The notes beneath the pieces are model-generated. The model was not told the origin of the DNA and searched no databases. It was given only the letters and a program-made list of their open reading frames with translations. Of a DNA stretch of 64,000 nucleotides, positions 1-13,841 are shown piece after piece. The translations under genes were made by a program, and so were the position numbers. The DNA comes from Mesaphorura yosii (taxonomy: Eukaryota; Arthropoda; Collembola; Poduromorpha; Tullbergiidae): NCBI GenBank assembly GCA_009869945.1, contig WIXG01000024.1, forward strand, positions 186,001 to 250,000, in the 5' to 3' direction. Within the stretch, counting starts at the first letter, position 1. Every line of letters starts with the position of its first letter.

Positions 1-3000
1 AAGATAAGAAAATTAAATTTAACAGATTTGCTTAGCGTCCAGCTGAGTGCATGGCAAGCGATTGCTCGCCGTGCCGAGGCATCAAATGAAAACCCGCATC
101 GTTATTTGTGAAGCTCAGATTACAATAACTGACAAATAATTACAATAGTTTAATGAGACGAGACGCTGTCGATGAAGCTGGTTCTCGCTATTACCAAACG
201 GCTTCCGTGTCTGTGTGGCTAGCACAGGGAGAACGATGCGAATGAATTGAATAATGAAGAAACTCGTGAAGATGAGAGCATTCTTGAATAAGATGCCGCA
301 TCATTTTTCCTGGAATTCAAACTTTATTTTACATTCGTAGCGTGCCTGCATTCTAAATGAAACAAAGACGAAGATGATACTTGGCCATGCCTTCTCAGAT
401 TTCTCTGCTCAGCATCTCGGTCTTTGTGCTTCAGCCTGTCGTACTCTCGTACTTCATCATTCGCTAATTAATTTAGGCGATAAAAAGGTTACTTGGGTGT
501 ATATTACATTCTGAATCTATCTTTATATATTCGTCACCTTTGTTGCAATGAACTCACAAGTTGGTTCGATTTAATTATCAACTTGCATTTTCGAATTAGT
601 AATTGCCAACATAACAATAATAACGTAGCTCCGGCTCCAGTTTCGGCTAGTTTCAAGCTGGCAAGCTTTCAATTAAGATTCCATCGAAATGCAGATAAGT
701 GGGTGAGTCATGTCAAAATTAGCTAAAAACCATTCTTTCTAAGGTAAAAGTAAAAATAAAAATCAACTTGTCAGCCTGTCGATGGCGCTTCCACTTGCGG
801 CCAACGGTTTCCTTCAATTCTAATGAATCTGAATTTACCAGACTACAACAGTTCTTGGGAATGGAGACCCGTGTGGAATACATCTGCTCGATATCTTTTA
901 GATGGACAAAGCGGCATTGGCATCGAAAGGAATCAGCATTCAACGAGGCTGGTCCAAATCCAATTCAGTGCTTCAGAAACCGGACAGTTCGTACACGTGT
1001 GGTGTCGGCAGTTGTGAAGTTCGATGGCAAGATCATCGTGCGAAACGAATTCAACTATCGGAGCTTTTCCGCAAAGAATCGCCGTCTCTGCTGCCGAGAT
1101 TAACTGCTATTGGTTCGAGAGTTCGAGAGTATCAAGGGAACTTTTATCGCTTCTTTTAGCCGCCCCAACGTTATCCCCAACAATTATACGAGCCACGTGT
1201 CAGCCTGGTGGTCCGTGAGACAGGACGATTTTATCCAGATTTTTTATCTTCATTGACACTCACCAGGAAGTTTAAGCATCAACCTACGAAAGTGAAGTTT
1301 TATTAACTTTGCAGCAGTCCAAGCGCAAGTACCTGCTTCTGTTTTCCCAAGGGGTCTCGTTCACTCCCTTGCAGGGCAATTTTTATGGAGCAAAAAAGTA
1401 CAGTCACTCATGCTTTTTAGCCATACCAGTATGAAGTAGGACACTTATTCCTTGTGACCTGGAGCTCATAGTCTGAAAACTTGGACCCAATTTGAGCATT
1501 CGTGAAGGGTTATTCGAGAATGCAATGCTCGACGGCAAGCTTCCTTGATGCAATCCGACCGATAAATTATAGCAGCGTGATTTCGCAAAGGACCGAGCAC
1601 TGTGAGACGGTACGCGCGCTAATGGCAAAGAGATGTAGTGAATGGGCAGGTCCGATTCTTGAATGGTTTCGGTCAATTTATGAAAGATGATCTTAGACAG
1701 ATCTTTACTTCATCCTGAGTGATATTTGTTCAAGGCAGTAAAGAATGATTTAAGGTTCCACTTGATCCCACGCTGAGTTGCAACAAAGCAATGGAAAGTC
1801 AAACCTCTTTAATTTTCTTTCCAAACCGATTCAAGTCCTTTCATCTTACAATTTCTTTTCAACGGCCAGGCCCCATCCTCGCGCCGAGTCGCCTTTTCCA
1901 TTACTTCACAAAGTAGAAAAAATTATTATCTTGCGACACGTTTTAATTTTTGGGTATTTATGAATATGAACTTCGGACTCAACAACTTGGCCAACTTAAA
2001 GTCGTATGCAGTCCGAGACAAAGTCAGAAGCAAATATTTTCATCTATCCATTACGGAAGTTACTTTCCGTGTTGGTCAGTGTCATTGACTGAGCTTCCAA
2101 AGTAAGTAATCTGCCTTGGCCATTCGGCATGTAAGCTCTTAATAGTTAAAGCTGTGTATGCCTTGTGGCAATTTTCCATATACAGCTTATCAGGGCGCAC
2201 GCCATTAATTTTGATGAAATTGTTCCTATTTGTCGGGTGCGTTTCTTGTTATGTTACGGTGTAAGAATGTTGCCTTTGACACCTATTGCTTGGTTATGAA
2301 AGTCGGAGAGAGGTGGCAAGGCCATCTACTCGAAACGAAACAGCAATGAATGGAGGCAACAAAGAAGGTTTTTGAGTCGTGTAGTAATCAACAGTAATGC
2401 AGTCGAGAACAAGATGTCTTTCAAGGCATGTGAGCAGCATTCGTGATTTACTACTTTTGTTTTGAGTAATCTTTAATTCGAACTTCAAAAAAAATTAATT
2501 ACTTTAATTAACTCGGTATTATTTGACACTAAATACTAGTAAATAGAAACTCAGTAGCGAAAGTAGAAACGGGATCGTCGGCCAGACATCTGACTCTGAA
2601 CACTTATTCCACGACCAGGAACTTTAGCTTAGTACTTACATCCTGGGTGCATTGTGGAACGAAAAATGCACATTGTTACCTTGGACGAACTTTGAGGACC
2701 AGAGATTCGTTTCTGGAGCAGTCGGGCACGGATTCAGCGTACAAGTGGAACTCATTTCTCCGACACTATCATTCCTTATTTGAATATTATTCTATTGGGA
2801 GAATGTGAGACAAATGCTTCTCTCCCTCTCAATTTGTGCGATGGCCACACTCCTAACGAAGAAAGTATCCGAAACCCAATCATAGTCTCATCATCACTCT
2901 TGAGAAATGAATGCGATATGACATTTCCAGGCTGTTCTTGGCCAGGTGTTCAGAAAGCAGCGCGCATTTGATTACACATAAACTTGGCTTCGTATTTGCA

Positions 3001-6000
3001 TTTTGCTTGCCTTGCCTCTAGATTCCCTTTGGAATTTTCAGATTCACCTTCGAATGCAACTGAAAGGTTATTCCAAGAAACATTCGTCTATGTCCCGCTA
3101 GAAAGGAAAATGTAGATTCCTTTTCCAGCCGTCTGTTTATATGACCATTTTGTATGAATTCATTGCCGAAGTTAATTACTGTGATATGTAATTAAATGTG
3201 TCATTAATGTGGCAGAAAAGAGAACAAGCAAATTCACCATGGCGACCACCGCCAACGTCTGAGTTCAAGACCCTATTCGTAAGCATTAAAAATTGGACAC
3301 CTTGCACAAAATGAACCATACTTTTTTTGCAGTCAGGGCAATAAAGTTATAGCAAATCAGCCGGCAAAACAAACAAACTAAACAAAACAAAACGATAAAT
3401 CATAAGTTAGAAAATTTTACCGCCAAGAACTTTGATTTCATCATATATTTCTTTCTCGATTTGAAAAATGAACCCTTCCTGGGACTTGATTAGACTATCG
3501 GGTTGTAGGCTACAACAGCACACCAGTTCTTGTTTAGGCGGCATAAATTGACTTGGTGAAACATTATCGAAATATATGCACACGGATAATATATAAATAA
3601 GAACTCTGGCTTCTATTCTTTAAACTCTCCAAATCAATAATAGCTCTCCTATTCGCTTCGACTCGATATGCCTTACATGAAGTGGAACTAAATCAAAGGC
3701 CACTTTATTGAAAAGAATTGAATAAGAAGAAGTGAATCCTGGAAGGTTATGGCAGGATTGAGATATGAGTACTTCATGAAGAATTCGACTTGTCACCTCG
3801 AAAGCCCAAAGTCACAGACACATATGCTGGGTGCTTTCTTCTGCTCACGTTCTCTCGTGGTACTAAGCCATATCTTTTACAATTCAAAGCATGTGCTTTG
3901 TATAATATTGTCATGGAGCAAAGTGCACAGAGTAAAGGAAGAAAGTCAGAAAAATGTAGAAGTGCGATTTAATGTGATGAGATGAGACGATAATGATGGA
4001 AAATAATTTCGTTTTCAGGAAATGGAAGTCAACTCTTCTCACCGTGCAAATGTTTTCAGTTCCACTTTGAGTCGTATTGTGTATGAGAAGAAAAGAATCC
4101 ATGCTACAGACGACATTTATAGTCTGGTGAACTAGAACGTGCGTTTGAACCATTTTATGCTCGCATCCGTCCCATGTATGAGTTGTGAGCCCACTTGCGT
4201 GTATTTACATACTCGCAAGTGGTGAAACCACGCTTGTCTCTTCTTCCTGCACTCCTGAGAAGTAAAAGTTTGCCCAAACCAATCTCTGCTTTCTCCGCTT
4301 TCCCGTGATGGCTCAGTTCTGTTCTGATTCTCATCGCGTCGCATCAACTCTTCCAGAGTTCCACGTGAGAGCAGAAACAAGACGCTTGCTTGCCTCTCCT
4401 GAATGAGAAACCTGCTCGTGGGTTAGACTGAATAGTTCCAATCAGCGCAATTAGGAGAAGCTTTATGTTCGGCATCCATTACATTAGGTTTGTTGTGATC
4501 TTGCATCTGCATCCCTGAAAGCTGTGGGTTCTGAGTCCGACAATTATGAGTACTTCGATCTTAAATTTCCAATAGTCGTCTCCACTTTATGTCACAAGTT
4601 TGTTACCAAAGTGTAGTTTTCTCAGTTGGAGAGTACCAATCGTTCTGAGTGGCGACCACCGAACCTTGCTACAGACACAACAGTGAAGAGTAAGACTGCT
4701 AAAAATTCATTTGCATATTCCCATAAAAGTGGCATTGTAGAGAATAGACACCTGTCCACAATCGAATTACCGAGACAATTTGCGGAGTGCGTTTTTAACT
4801 GTGTTAAATTAAATTAGTGTCCACAAAGAGGACCAAGACGCGACTTCGTCGTATTTGTGGGGGCCGTCTGGTGTGACTTTTTAGTTTGAAAGGCACAAAT
4901 AAAAATTAGATTTTCTAACTTCGAGAAAGATATTGCGAATTTTATTGTCCATTATAATCTAACTTTGGTGGCACTCAGCCCAGTGTCAGTAGTGCTTTGG
5001 GAAGAAGCGAACAAAAGCTTCGGAAGAGAATGGCGGTGGGCTGACTCGAGGACGGATAGGACATAAGCGGGATTTCAGCAGAACAGAACAGGTCAGTTGT
5101 TAATCCATTTTTATTACGGCTATAATAACGGGCTGGCTCAGCTTTTACTCGTTGCTGTTAAAATCTCATCTTTTTAATGTGATTTAGTAGACTAGGGACA
5201 CTTTCCGTCAAAGTAAGACAGGCGACTAGCATGTTCGTTAAACCTATGCAGCGTCCTTTACTGCTTTTACTGCAGACGGCAGGCTCTTGCAGACGATCGA
5301 GTTTCAAAAGATCGAAGCTTCCTTTCCACCGTCAGCTACTTCCTACCGCCTGCTGTGTTTATTAACTCCGATGATTTCTGAAGCCTGGGTTCTGTTTCCG
5401 TTTGGCGTAAAATTAAAAAGTATTAAACTACGGATGCGCTTTCAATGCTCATGCGAATTGAGACTCACCTGAGTCGAAGCGCTTTTGGATTTAATTCATA
5501 GTATTTCATAAAAGGGAGAAAGCCCGAATCACAAAGAGTACCTTAAATGCAATGAAAGGCATTATTTGGTTACTGCAGATTTGGTGAAATCGTTCTAGTG
5601 CTTGGTACGCTAATAAGAGCAACAACTTAAACTGAGTAAACTTTAGGTCCGTTGAAAATATAGCACAATTTGTTCAATTAAACTTCCAAGCGTTTCTGCG
5701 ATTGAAAGATTTGTGGGTCAGTGTTGAGGCTGAAGAAGTTTGACACTAAGTACATCTGTGTTTACTCGATTTGTCGGTGACCTCATTCTCGTGAGTAATA
5801 GTCAAGAGGAAAATAAATGCGTTGTGGTCTCCTTTATCTCATTGGTATTCCTGACCTTCACTTGCTTCTCTTCAAAGATCCAAGTCGTTAAAGAGAGAAA
5901 AGAGGAGGCTGGGAATTGTGCGATGATACGTGGCAAGTGTTGAGTTGAGAGGATATGATGTCTCTTCGAGGCCCAGTGAAGGACTCTTTCTCATGAATCT

Positions 6001-9000
6001 AATTTGTCTACTCCACTTTCTCCTTTCTTAATTCGGTGATAAGAGTTCCGGGCATCGAGGCCCGAGCATCTTGTCATTGATGTCGTGGTTTGTTTCTCCG
6101 ACCTGAACTGCCGCGTACTGTTTTATACTGGGTAGTCTCGGCGGTTTCCTTGGGGACACCCTCTGGAGAAATTTCATAAGTCCACATTTCTTACTACTCT
6201 GAGGACAGGAACGAGACAGAGAAAGAAATAGATGTCAAAGTGAATAAGAACACTAATGATTAGCGTCGAGATAAATAAATTTGAGTTTTGTTTCGCTTCA
6301 ACTTTTTAAACTTCCATTCGTCTTTCTTGCGCTTATTTCACTCAACGCCGCCAGTCAAATATTTAGCGGAGCCTCTTCTGCAAGTTTCGAACGTACTCAG
6401 AAACAAGGCGGGTAATGATACCAAAAACTTAAACTCATGTTCATGTAACTTTGTACATAGCAGCTTCTTCAATAATGGCATATTAGAGTAAACACTGATC
6501 ATTCAAGCTGTCAACCAAAAAAAGAGTTAAAAAAACGGGTTCTTGTCAATTGGTGTCGTTGATAGATTAGGTGGAGCGGAAGGAAAGGCTATTTGAGTGT
6601 ACAGTTTCCTTATTTCACATCAAACAGAACTACGTTAAACCTCGCTCCTGCATCTGCCAAACATTCACAAGTCACCACTCGTGGAACTCGCCTTATTTTC
6701 TCGGACTCCGGTTACATGACGTGCTAATAACACCCATAATCATGTTAAGCGAATTTCAACTGACATCCTTCCGAAAATTGGGAAGCTTTTCTATCCTGCA
6801 CTAGTCCACGAGTTGTACAGTGTTCTTCAGGTTTCACGTAGTGCGGGACAAATAAAATGAGATTGACTAGCATCCGGCAGTCATTGTGTCTGCAACGTCT
6901 AAATATAGGGGAGTTTGTCCAAAGCAGAAGAGTAATTACACCCGAGCGTCACATTGAACTCGTAAATTACATTTGAGGCAAGTGACATTAGAAATTAAAT
7001 TCAGCACGTGCAGTCAAATTATGCAACGCAGTTTTATAAAAACTCTCTCAAAAGGACGTTATTACTTAGGAGATGAGCCCAAGGCCCAAGCTCAAAGACG
7101 GAGCAGAGGAGCGTGGGTTCATTTTAGGTTAATGCTCCTTTAATACACTTGCAACCAGCGGCACGTCTGCCTCAATTTGCTTTTGCATTTGTCGAGCTCA
7201 AATTAAACTCCATCTAAGCCGTTGCGAAAGTTCTTGGCGGGTGGCGGTGCTGGAGAGAGTACATTTATGGTCTGTGATTGAAGTTAATAAATGTGAAGGG
7301 ACAAGCAGGTTCATTTGAGAGGACTGCGTGTGCACTTGAGCATGTCAGAAAGTGATGAGTTGATTTGACTTTTACTCCCCGACTCTGGCAAGAAATAAAA
7401 AAGAACTTGAGCACAAACGCTCAATGCGCGTATTGGAGTGCTTTCTCACAGAAATAAAAGAGGCGCAAGAAGGATGAAGAAGTAATGCGAAAAGTGTTGG
7501 AGAAAGGCGGCGAGACGTCTTTCTCTTTTTTTGTCATCAGTGCCAATTTCTCTTCACATTGCATACCCGGAAAATATGTTATACCGCCAGAATAATAAGA
7601 GTGCAACTGAGACCGCTTCAACTTCTTGTGCGCAAAGCTACAGAAGTTGCTGCACTTCAGCAGTAACAATGCTGTCATCGTGCATTCGTTGGTCTCTCCA
7701 TTTCCATGATTGCTTTTACTAGCCGAGTTCCTGGTTTTAAAAAATCATTGCACTATTCCACTTTTGAAAATAGAATAAAGGTCCATAATATGAATGATTT
7801 CGGCATTTACCGCGCTGTGAGCGAGATTTTGGAAAAAAGTTGCGGATATGAAAAATGAATAAAATTCAAATACAAAAGGAATGACTCATATGCCTCAAAT
7901 AACTGCTCAGATGAAAATATTGATTTCACTCAAGACGTTCAGGTTGCGAATTTCCCTCTGGCCTGGGTTCTTCGATTACCCAAAATGGTTTCTTAAAAGC
8001 TCCAGAAACAATCGCGAATCAACGTCTTGCATATTAAAAAGGTCAGAAGCCATGCGAAAGTTGAAACTGATTTGCAGCCACAGTCGCTCGCTGAGAAATG
8101 AGATTCATATTGGAAAGGAAATTCGTGCAGAAACGAATTTGCAGATTTGAATTTGAATTCAATTCGTCGACGGCGCGCATGGCTTCTATTGAATTTTACA
8201 ATTATTGTATTATAGTTTTGTGAACGAGGGTTAGTTGCGAGTAGGAAACGGAAGATATGGCCGGCAGAACTTGTAAATATGCTCAAATGTTCATCGTGTG
8301 TGTCTCACGAAGTGTGTTATTAATTTACTATGAAATATATCGAATACTGACGATAAAAGAATCCGGTTTGTTCGGTCTGGATGGAGACGGAGGGGAAGAC
8401 GCTCTGTTCCGTTGATGCTGGCTTAAGTCGAGTCGTTTCCTTTAGTGCTTCTCTTATCAGTCATGCATTATTAAAGAGTCTCTTCTTTCCTTTCTTTTCT
8501 TTGTGCTGCAGTGTTATGTTACCCTCGCATTTCTTCATCTTCTCGTCGAGTTTATTTTTCTTGCAAAGTAAAGAGGCAAAAACTTTACGGGAAAGAGTCG
8601 GAAGGAGCGGGCATCAAATTGCAACAACAACAATGCGGAATATCTTTCGATGAAAAGATCTCCAATCTACAAAAGTTGTTGACGTGCGTTAAGTTTCTGC
8701 TTGGAAAAATTGCAAAGTGGTTATCTTCTATTATAATATTGAAATACTGAAATTGCCTTCATCCTTCCCACCACGTGCACTTTCCCTTTCGGTCCGGGTA
8801 CGAACGGAAACGCTTCACCAGTCGAACCAATGCAACTCAAGAAGTTCAGCGTAAAAATTAGTAGCCAGGAAACGGGGAAGGTCTGCCGTAAGGCAATCGT
8901 GTAGAATCGTAGAGGTATCTAGCTCAAAACACAAGGGAATGTTTCTCACTGACACATTTTGCGGTAACAAATTGATGGCACGTTTTGCCTGTCCGCTACC

Positions 9001-12000
9001 AGGAATTCAAAACTTCCACCATTTGAGGGAAAACTCAGCAAAGCGCATTTGCAACTTTCTGAATCCTGCTGTCAAAAAATTCTGCCCTCCGCTCAGTTTG
9101 AATTTGCAAATTGACTTGAGATTCGTTTGCAGATAAATATGGCATGAATTAAGCGCCAACAGAAGTATTCCTTTCATTTTTATCCCAAAGCTGTCGTAAA
9201 GATAACAAGAGAGGCAAAGGTGAAAAGCTGATGAAAAATATTCCGTTCCTCGAAAGAGAGCATTTTAGTATTTGTCCTGACTGGAGCTGGATAGACGGCA
9301 TGTTTTCTCTGCCTTTTGAGAGAATTTGTAAGCGGATTCCCTTTTAAGTTATCTTCCCACAAGGTTTCATTACTTTGTTCTTTTATTCAGCGCCGACTAC
9401 AGGCAAAGTGACTCTTCTCGATAAGCGCTTCTCTCTCTGGCTTGTGTCCTCTTCAACGTCTCCGCATTTAAAAATCTGCCAGTGAAAGTTTTCACTTTTG
9501 TTTGCGTAAACAATGGTCGCCAAATAAGCATCACTTTATTAGAGAGCTTGAGTACAGCCCGTGACAACTGCACTGTCTTTTTGTGCGAGGCATTTCTATT
9601 AGTTAATTAGAGCAGCTTGTCAACATCATTCTGCATGTCAAATATCAAATTATGCTGACTCAGTGAGGCACGCTATTTGCAAATGTAAATATTAAATTTC
9701 TTTCTGTTATTTGCTCTGCCGCGTTTCGTCCTTAGAATGAATAATAATGAACCTAATTGAATGCTAGGATGTCACCGCCAAATGCTTCAAGCAGAAGACC
9801 CTGGAACAGGCACTCATTAAACGACGAAATATTAGAATCAATAAGCCTGTGTCCTCCTGTGTTTAGACAAATGACGCATCAGAAGCGCTTTGCCTTTCTT
9901 TGTGACAGACAACCACGATTTCAGGATTTCATATTTTGTCGGACAAAGCTGACAGTAACGGCTGAAGGCGGTCTAATAAGTTCTGGCTTCAGAAACTACG
10001 AATTGAGTTAGAGACAAGTAGCTTTGCGGATTTTAATTTGGCATCTTTAAGTGGACCGAAGGATAGGATTAAAAAACCTTTCCTACCAACTTCCAAACGT
10101 CATGCGCTGAAGTCAAACATGACAATATGAAACAATAAGAATGCCAATATCGAATACTTTTCCCGAAATTAATTCAGCCATGCGATGTGAGGGGAATTAG
10201 GTCGTATGAATATTCTAGTCGAAATAAAGTGCTTTTGCATAAAAGTCGTGACATCTCTGTCAGACTTCCAACGTTGTATTGATGCAACAAATGTGACAAA
10301 GAGCACTAAAATCTGTTCCAATTTCGCTTGCAAAGCAGAATCATCTATATCAATGTTCTAGTCTTTGCCCTCGCCCCTCATCAGACAAGCGGTTTCCCGA
10401 TTTGCCACTGGCAATGCAGGCCGTCAGCGAAAGAAAAGACGACGAGTCTGATATTACCAATCTGCATCTTGTTGCATTGCCGGCAGATACGAAGGGCAGC
10501 AACGGCCACGACTCAAGACTCTCTTCTCCAGGACACTGGCCGAAAATAGGAATTTATTATTAATCTTCATACTTTATAAATGTAGATTCTTTGTCTGCTG
10601 GCTTCTAAAGGTCAAAGAATCATGATACCTTTTCCTCTTCCCTGGTCGCGGGTTGGCTAACTTAGCCAGCCGAAGACGCACAATGTTTAACCTTAATTGC
10701 ACACATTCTTTCATGATCGGTCGACCCGAGGCGGGCGAGAGCTTTTAGGTACACAAATCTTGGTTACATAATATCGCTATTTATGAGTTCCCGCTGCCAT
10801 AATCCGATATCAAAGAGTGTGGAGGCCTTCCTTAATAAAAGAAACGTGCCTGGTGTCCGTACGGAAGAATTTCAACAAATTAGATTCTCTCATACTTTGT
10901 TTTTGCAAGCTGTTTACTTAAGATTTATTGGGTATAGTTGAACAGCAACCGTGGCACGTACATCAAGAGCAGGAGACACGAATTGACTCCAGTGATCCGA
11001 TGCGAGCTTGTTCTCCATGCAAATAGTCTACGCAATTTTGGGCCGTGCTCATCTGAATACGGAGAGAAAGCCACAGCCACACTTGCCACACAAAAGAGGA
11101 GGTTTCTGGACTCCACACTCTCATACGTGCAGGATTCTGGATCGTGGCATCATGGCATGGGCACGGATCAAACCGCAAAACCACTACTTGATTATTCCAA
11201 TAACATATTTCACCGCAGATAACCGTGCTTTGGAAATACGCGGAAAACCCATCTGCCACTCACGGCCATGTCAGCTTTCAAATTTCCTACAAATTTCTTT
11301 GTTGGCGATAAATCATACATTTTGGCGTATTAATTTTCCGCCAGCAGGGATTGAAAATTTTCAAATTTTATTGTGCGGGGCCTATGATTGCATTGAGCCA
11401 TTTTTATAAGGAAAAGTGAAACTTCCGGTTTAATTTTAAAGTGCGCAGAGCTTAATTGTCCTCCTATTCACAGTGAATCGTCACACTAAGTCTCTTGGTC
11501 GACAGAATATGTCAAAATCTGCTGCAGTGAACAGAATGCAAATCCTGGTTAATGTCTTGCAAAGAGTAGAAATGCATTCGAGTGGCACACGAATTTTAGT
11601 ATTTGTACTACTATTTAGCATAATGATAAACGTTTGCGCCGTTCTTCGCGTACCGCAACTCTGAACTGTCTTTACTCCCTGGCTCACCATTTAATAAGCA
11701 CCGCATGGATTTACAATTCGAAGTAATGCATTCATATTTAAATTAAAAACTGACTGCTGTCTGTATTCATTCTAACTTTCTCCACTGGACTAAACTTTTA
11801 TTTTATTTTGCTATTACCTTTGCGAAGACCTTTCGCCAGTGTATGCATAGACAAGGAATCTGGAACTTTTATTTTTAGACTGCTCGATCTATCCGACATA
11901 CGGCCGCACACACGCCGGCATATGAAAAGATAACTTTCTATCGCAAGCAACTCAGAACTGCAAGCATGTGCTCATATTTGCTCAAAATTAGATTAGATAA

Positions 12001-13841
12001 TTCCAACTTTTATAGAAGGCTTTTACTTGGTAGTTTACTTTTTTAATTTATCGTATCGAGGCTTATATAAGAGGAATGTTTATGAGTTTCTCCTGCTTTC
12101 CATGGAAATTGCATCCTCGGAAGTCGACTTTGCAAGGCGGTGGCGAATTGTGTAGATTCTTTCAGTCTGGCTCCGCATGCACACTTGTCATCAATTTCCT
12201 CGAGACGTCATGCTGAACGCTTAATGCAGTTTCCTCCTTCAACAAAGGTTCAGTGTTAACAGCCTCTGAATCAAAGCGAGTTTAATTAACTTCCAGCACA
12301 GTATAATTCTTGGTTCTTGGTTGCTTAGGAAGGAGAAATTTCAGCCCGTTGCGCAACCACCGTAGTCGAAGTCGCAAAACTCGGAATGCTCAGACGCAGT
12401 AATTTGTTCTTTATGTTTACTGCCACATGTAACAAGGTTATTGACATTAAGGTCGAGTCTTGCTGGGGCGCAGAAGATACAAGCGGCCTGACACGTCTGA
12501 AATGCTTGGATGACAATCCACTTGTTGCTGCTTCGGTTCCTCCGCGCTTTCACGAGATGAAAGAGAGAGGCTGAGCATATTCCAGAATGACGAGGAAATA
12601 AAAGAACTCATCTTCAGTTTCTCGTTGAGTTGAGTGCAAAAGAGAAAGTTTAGAAGCGAAGAGCTGGCAAGTCTTTGGAGAAAGCAAGCGATTATTGAGC
12701 GTACAAACATATTATAATGAATAATAAAATGCTCTGGTCCCGAGATAAAAAGCGAGCCAAAGTCTATTCCGTAATCATTCATTCAGGAGCAGTCAGTTGG
12801 AATTTATCCTTCGCTTTTGCCGGCACCGCGTCGAAATTTATATATTATAATCCTTTCAATTTAGAATCTCTGAGAACTTGCTTCATAATCATCCTTCCTT
12901 CGACTCTTGTCTCGCAATGCACGCTCCAGTCAATTTCTACGCAATCTTACCACCATCATTACATCGCTGCATTGTGCGTGTAATGGAAATTAAGAAGATG
13001 AAAACTTCATAAAAACCTAATTAGTCTTCTTTTCCGCCCTGCTTTCTTAGAAAACGTCATTTGCTCCCAATTCTTCACCAGTCGAGTAATGACTTCAGCT
13101 TTCTAGTTCAAACTCCTAATTTCTTTCTTGTTCCACTAATTATTATACGAAGGGCTTAATTATTTCCATTGTGCGGAAGAAATTTTGGAGACTTCCAACA
13201 ACAGGAGCAACTGTTCGCCGTCGTCGTAACTGTGTCTTGGAATTTATAGTCACTCCATTCGTAATAACTTAATGCGAGCAGGCCCTCACAGATTCGTGCC
13301 AACCAGCAGCGTTCACTTGGCTCGCTCTTGGCATAACGTTGTTGTCAGTGCTCACTCGCAGCTGTTGATACGCAGTTTATTTCATGATTTAATTACCAAA
13401 TGAACACAGACAATTTATATCGCCTTGGCTGTTAGACTCATGAAACTCATATTTGCGTGAGGGAAGCCACCGGTACAAGCGATTGCATGTGTTTGCACTG
13501 GTTTATTTGGAAAACAGTTTTAATTATGCTTTTTTGTGCGACTTTGGTTTAACACTGCGGTATTTATGCCCGAGCATACGCTGGGCTTCATCACGGAGGA
13601 CGGACGTATTTTATCGAACACTTTGAGTATATGAAGTTCGTGCTGCACTGGAATTTATTGCTGTATGAGGAGGGACTCGAGTTAATCCTCTTGACTCACG
13701 TACCAGTAGTGTGGTTTATTTAACTTTGGTCTCCAAATTAAATTTGGTTTTCATTGAATTCATTAGGACTCAGGATCTAGGACAACCCGTTGACAACTGC
13801 AGCAGTCGGACTGTGAAGAGAAGCGATTCAAATGAAGCGAG
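1..13841. other. Gene-poor region upstream of the KChIP coding exons
   Basis: No protein family, tRNA or rRNA was recognised on either strand. Open frames here are short and lack convincing splice partners. KChIP genes usually carry several alternative first exons spread over long distances, so this stretch may be promoter and first-intron DNA of the gene starting at 13,842; that is inference. One patch at about 770-1,160 is richer in G+C and open in all three forward frames; it is treated separately. Confidence 0.45.
768..1159 (+). other. G+C-richer patch open in three forward frames, not identified
   Basis: Three overlapping forward frames are open here (768-1103, 823-1017 and 902-1159), in a stretch visibly less AT-rich than its surroundings. 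Frame 823 begins with an ATG; frame 902 also begins with ATG; frame 768 begins with TTG. None matches a family I recognise and none shows a clear exon boundary. It could be a broken gene copy with frameshifts, an untranslated exon, or chance. Confidence 0.2.
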
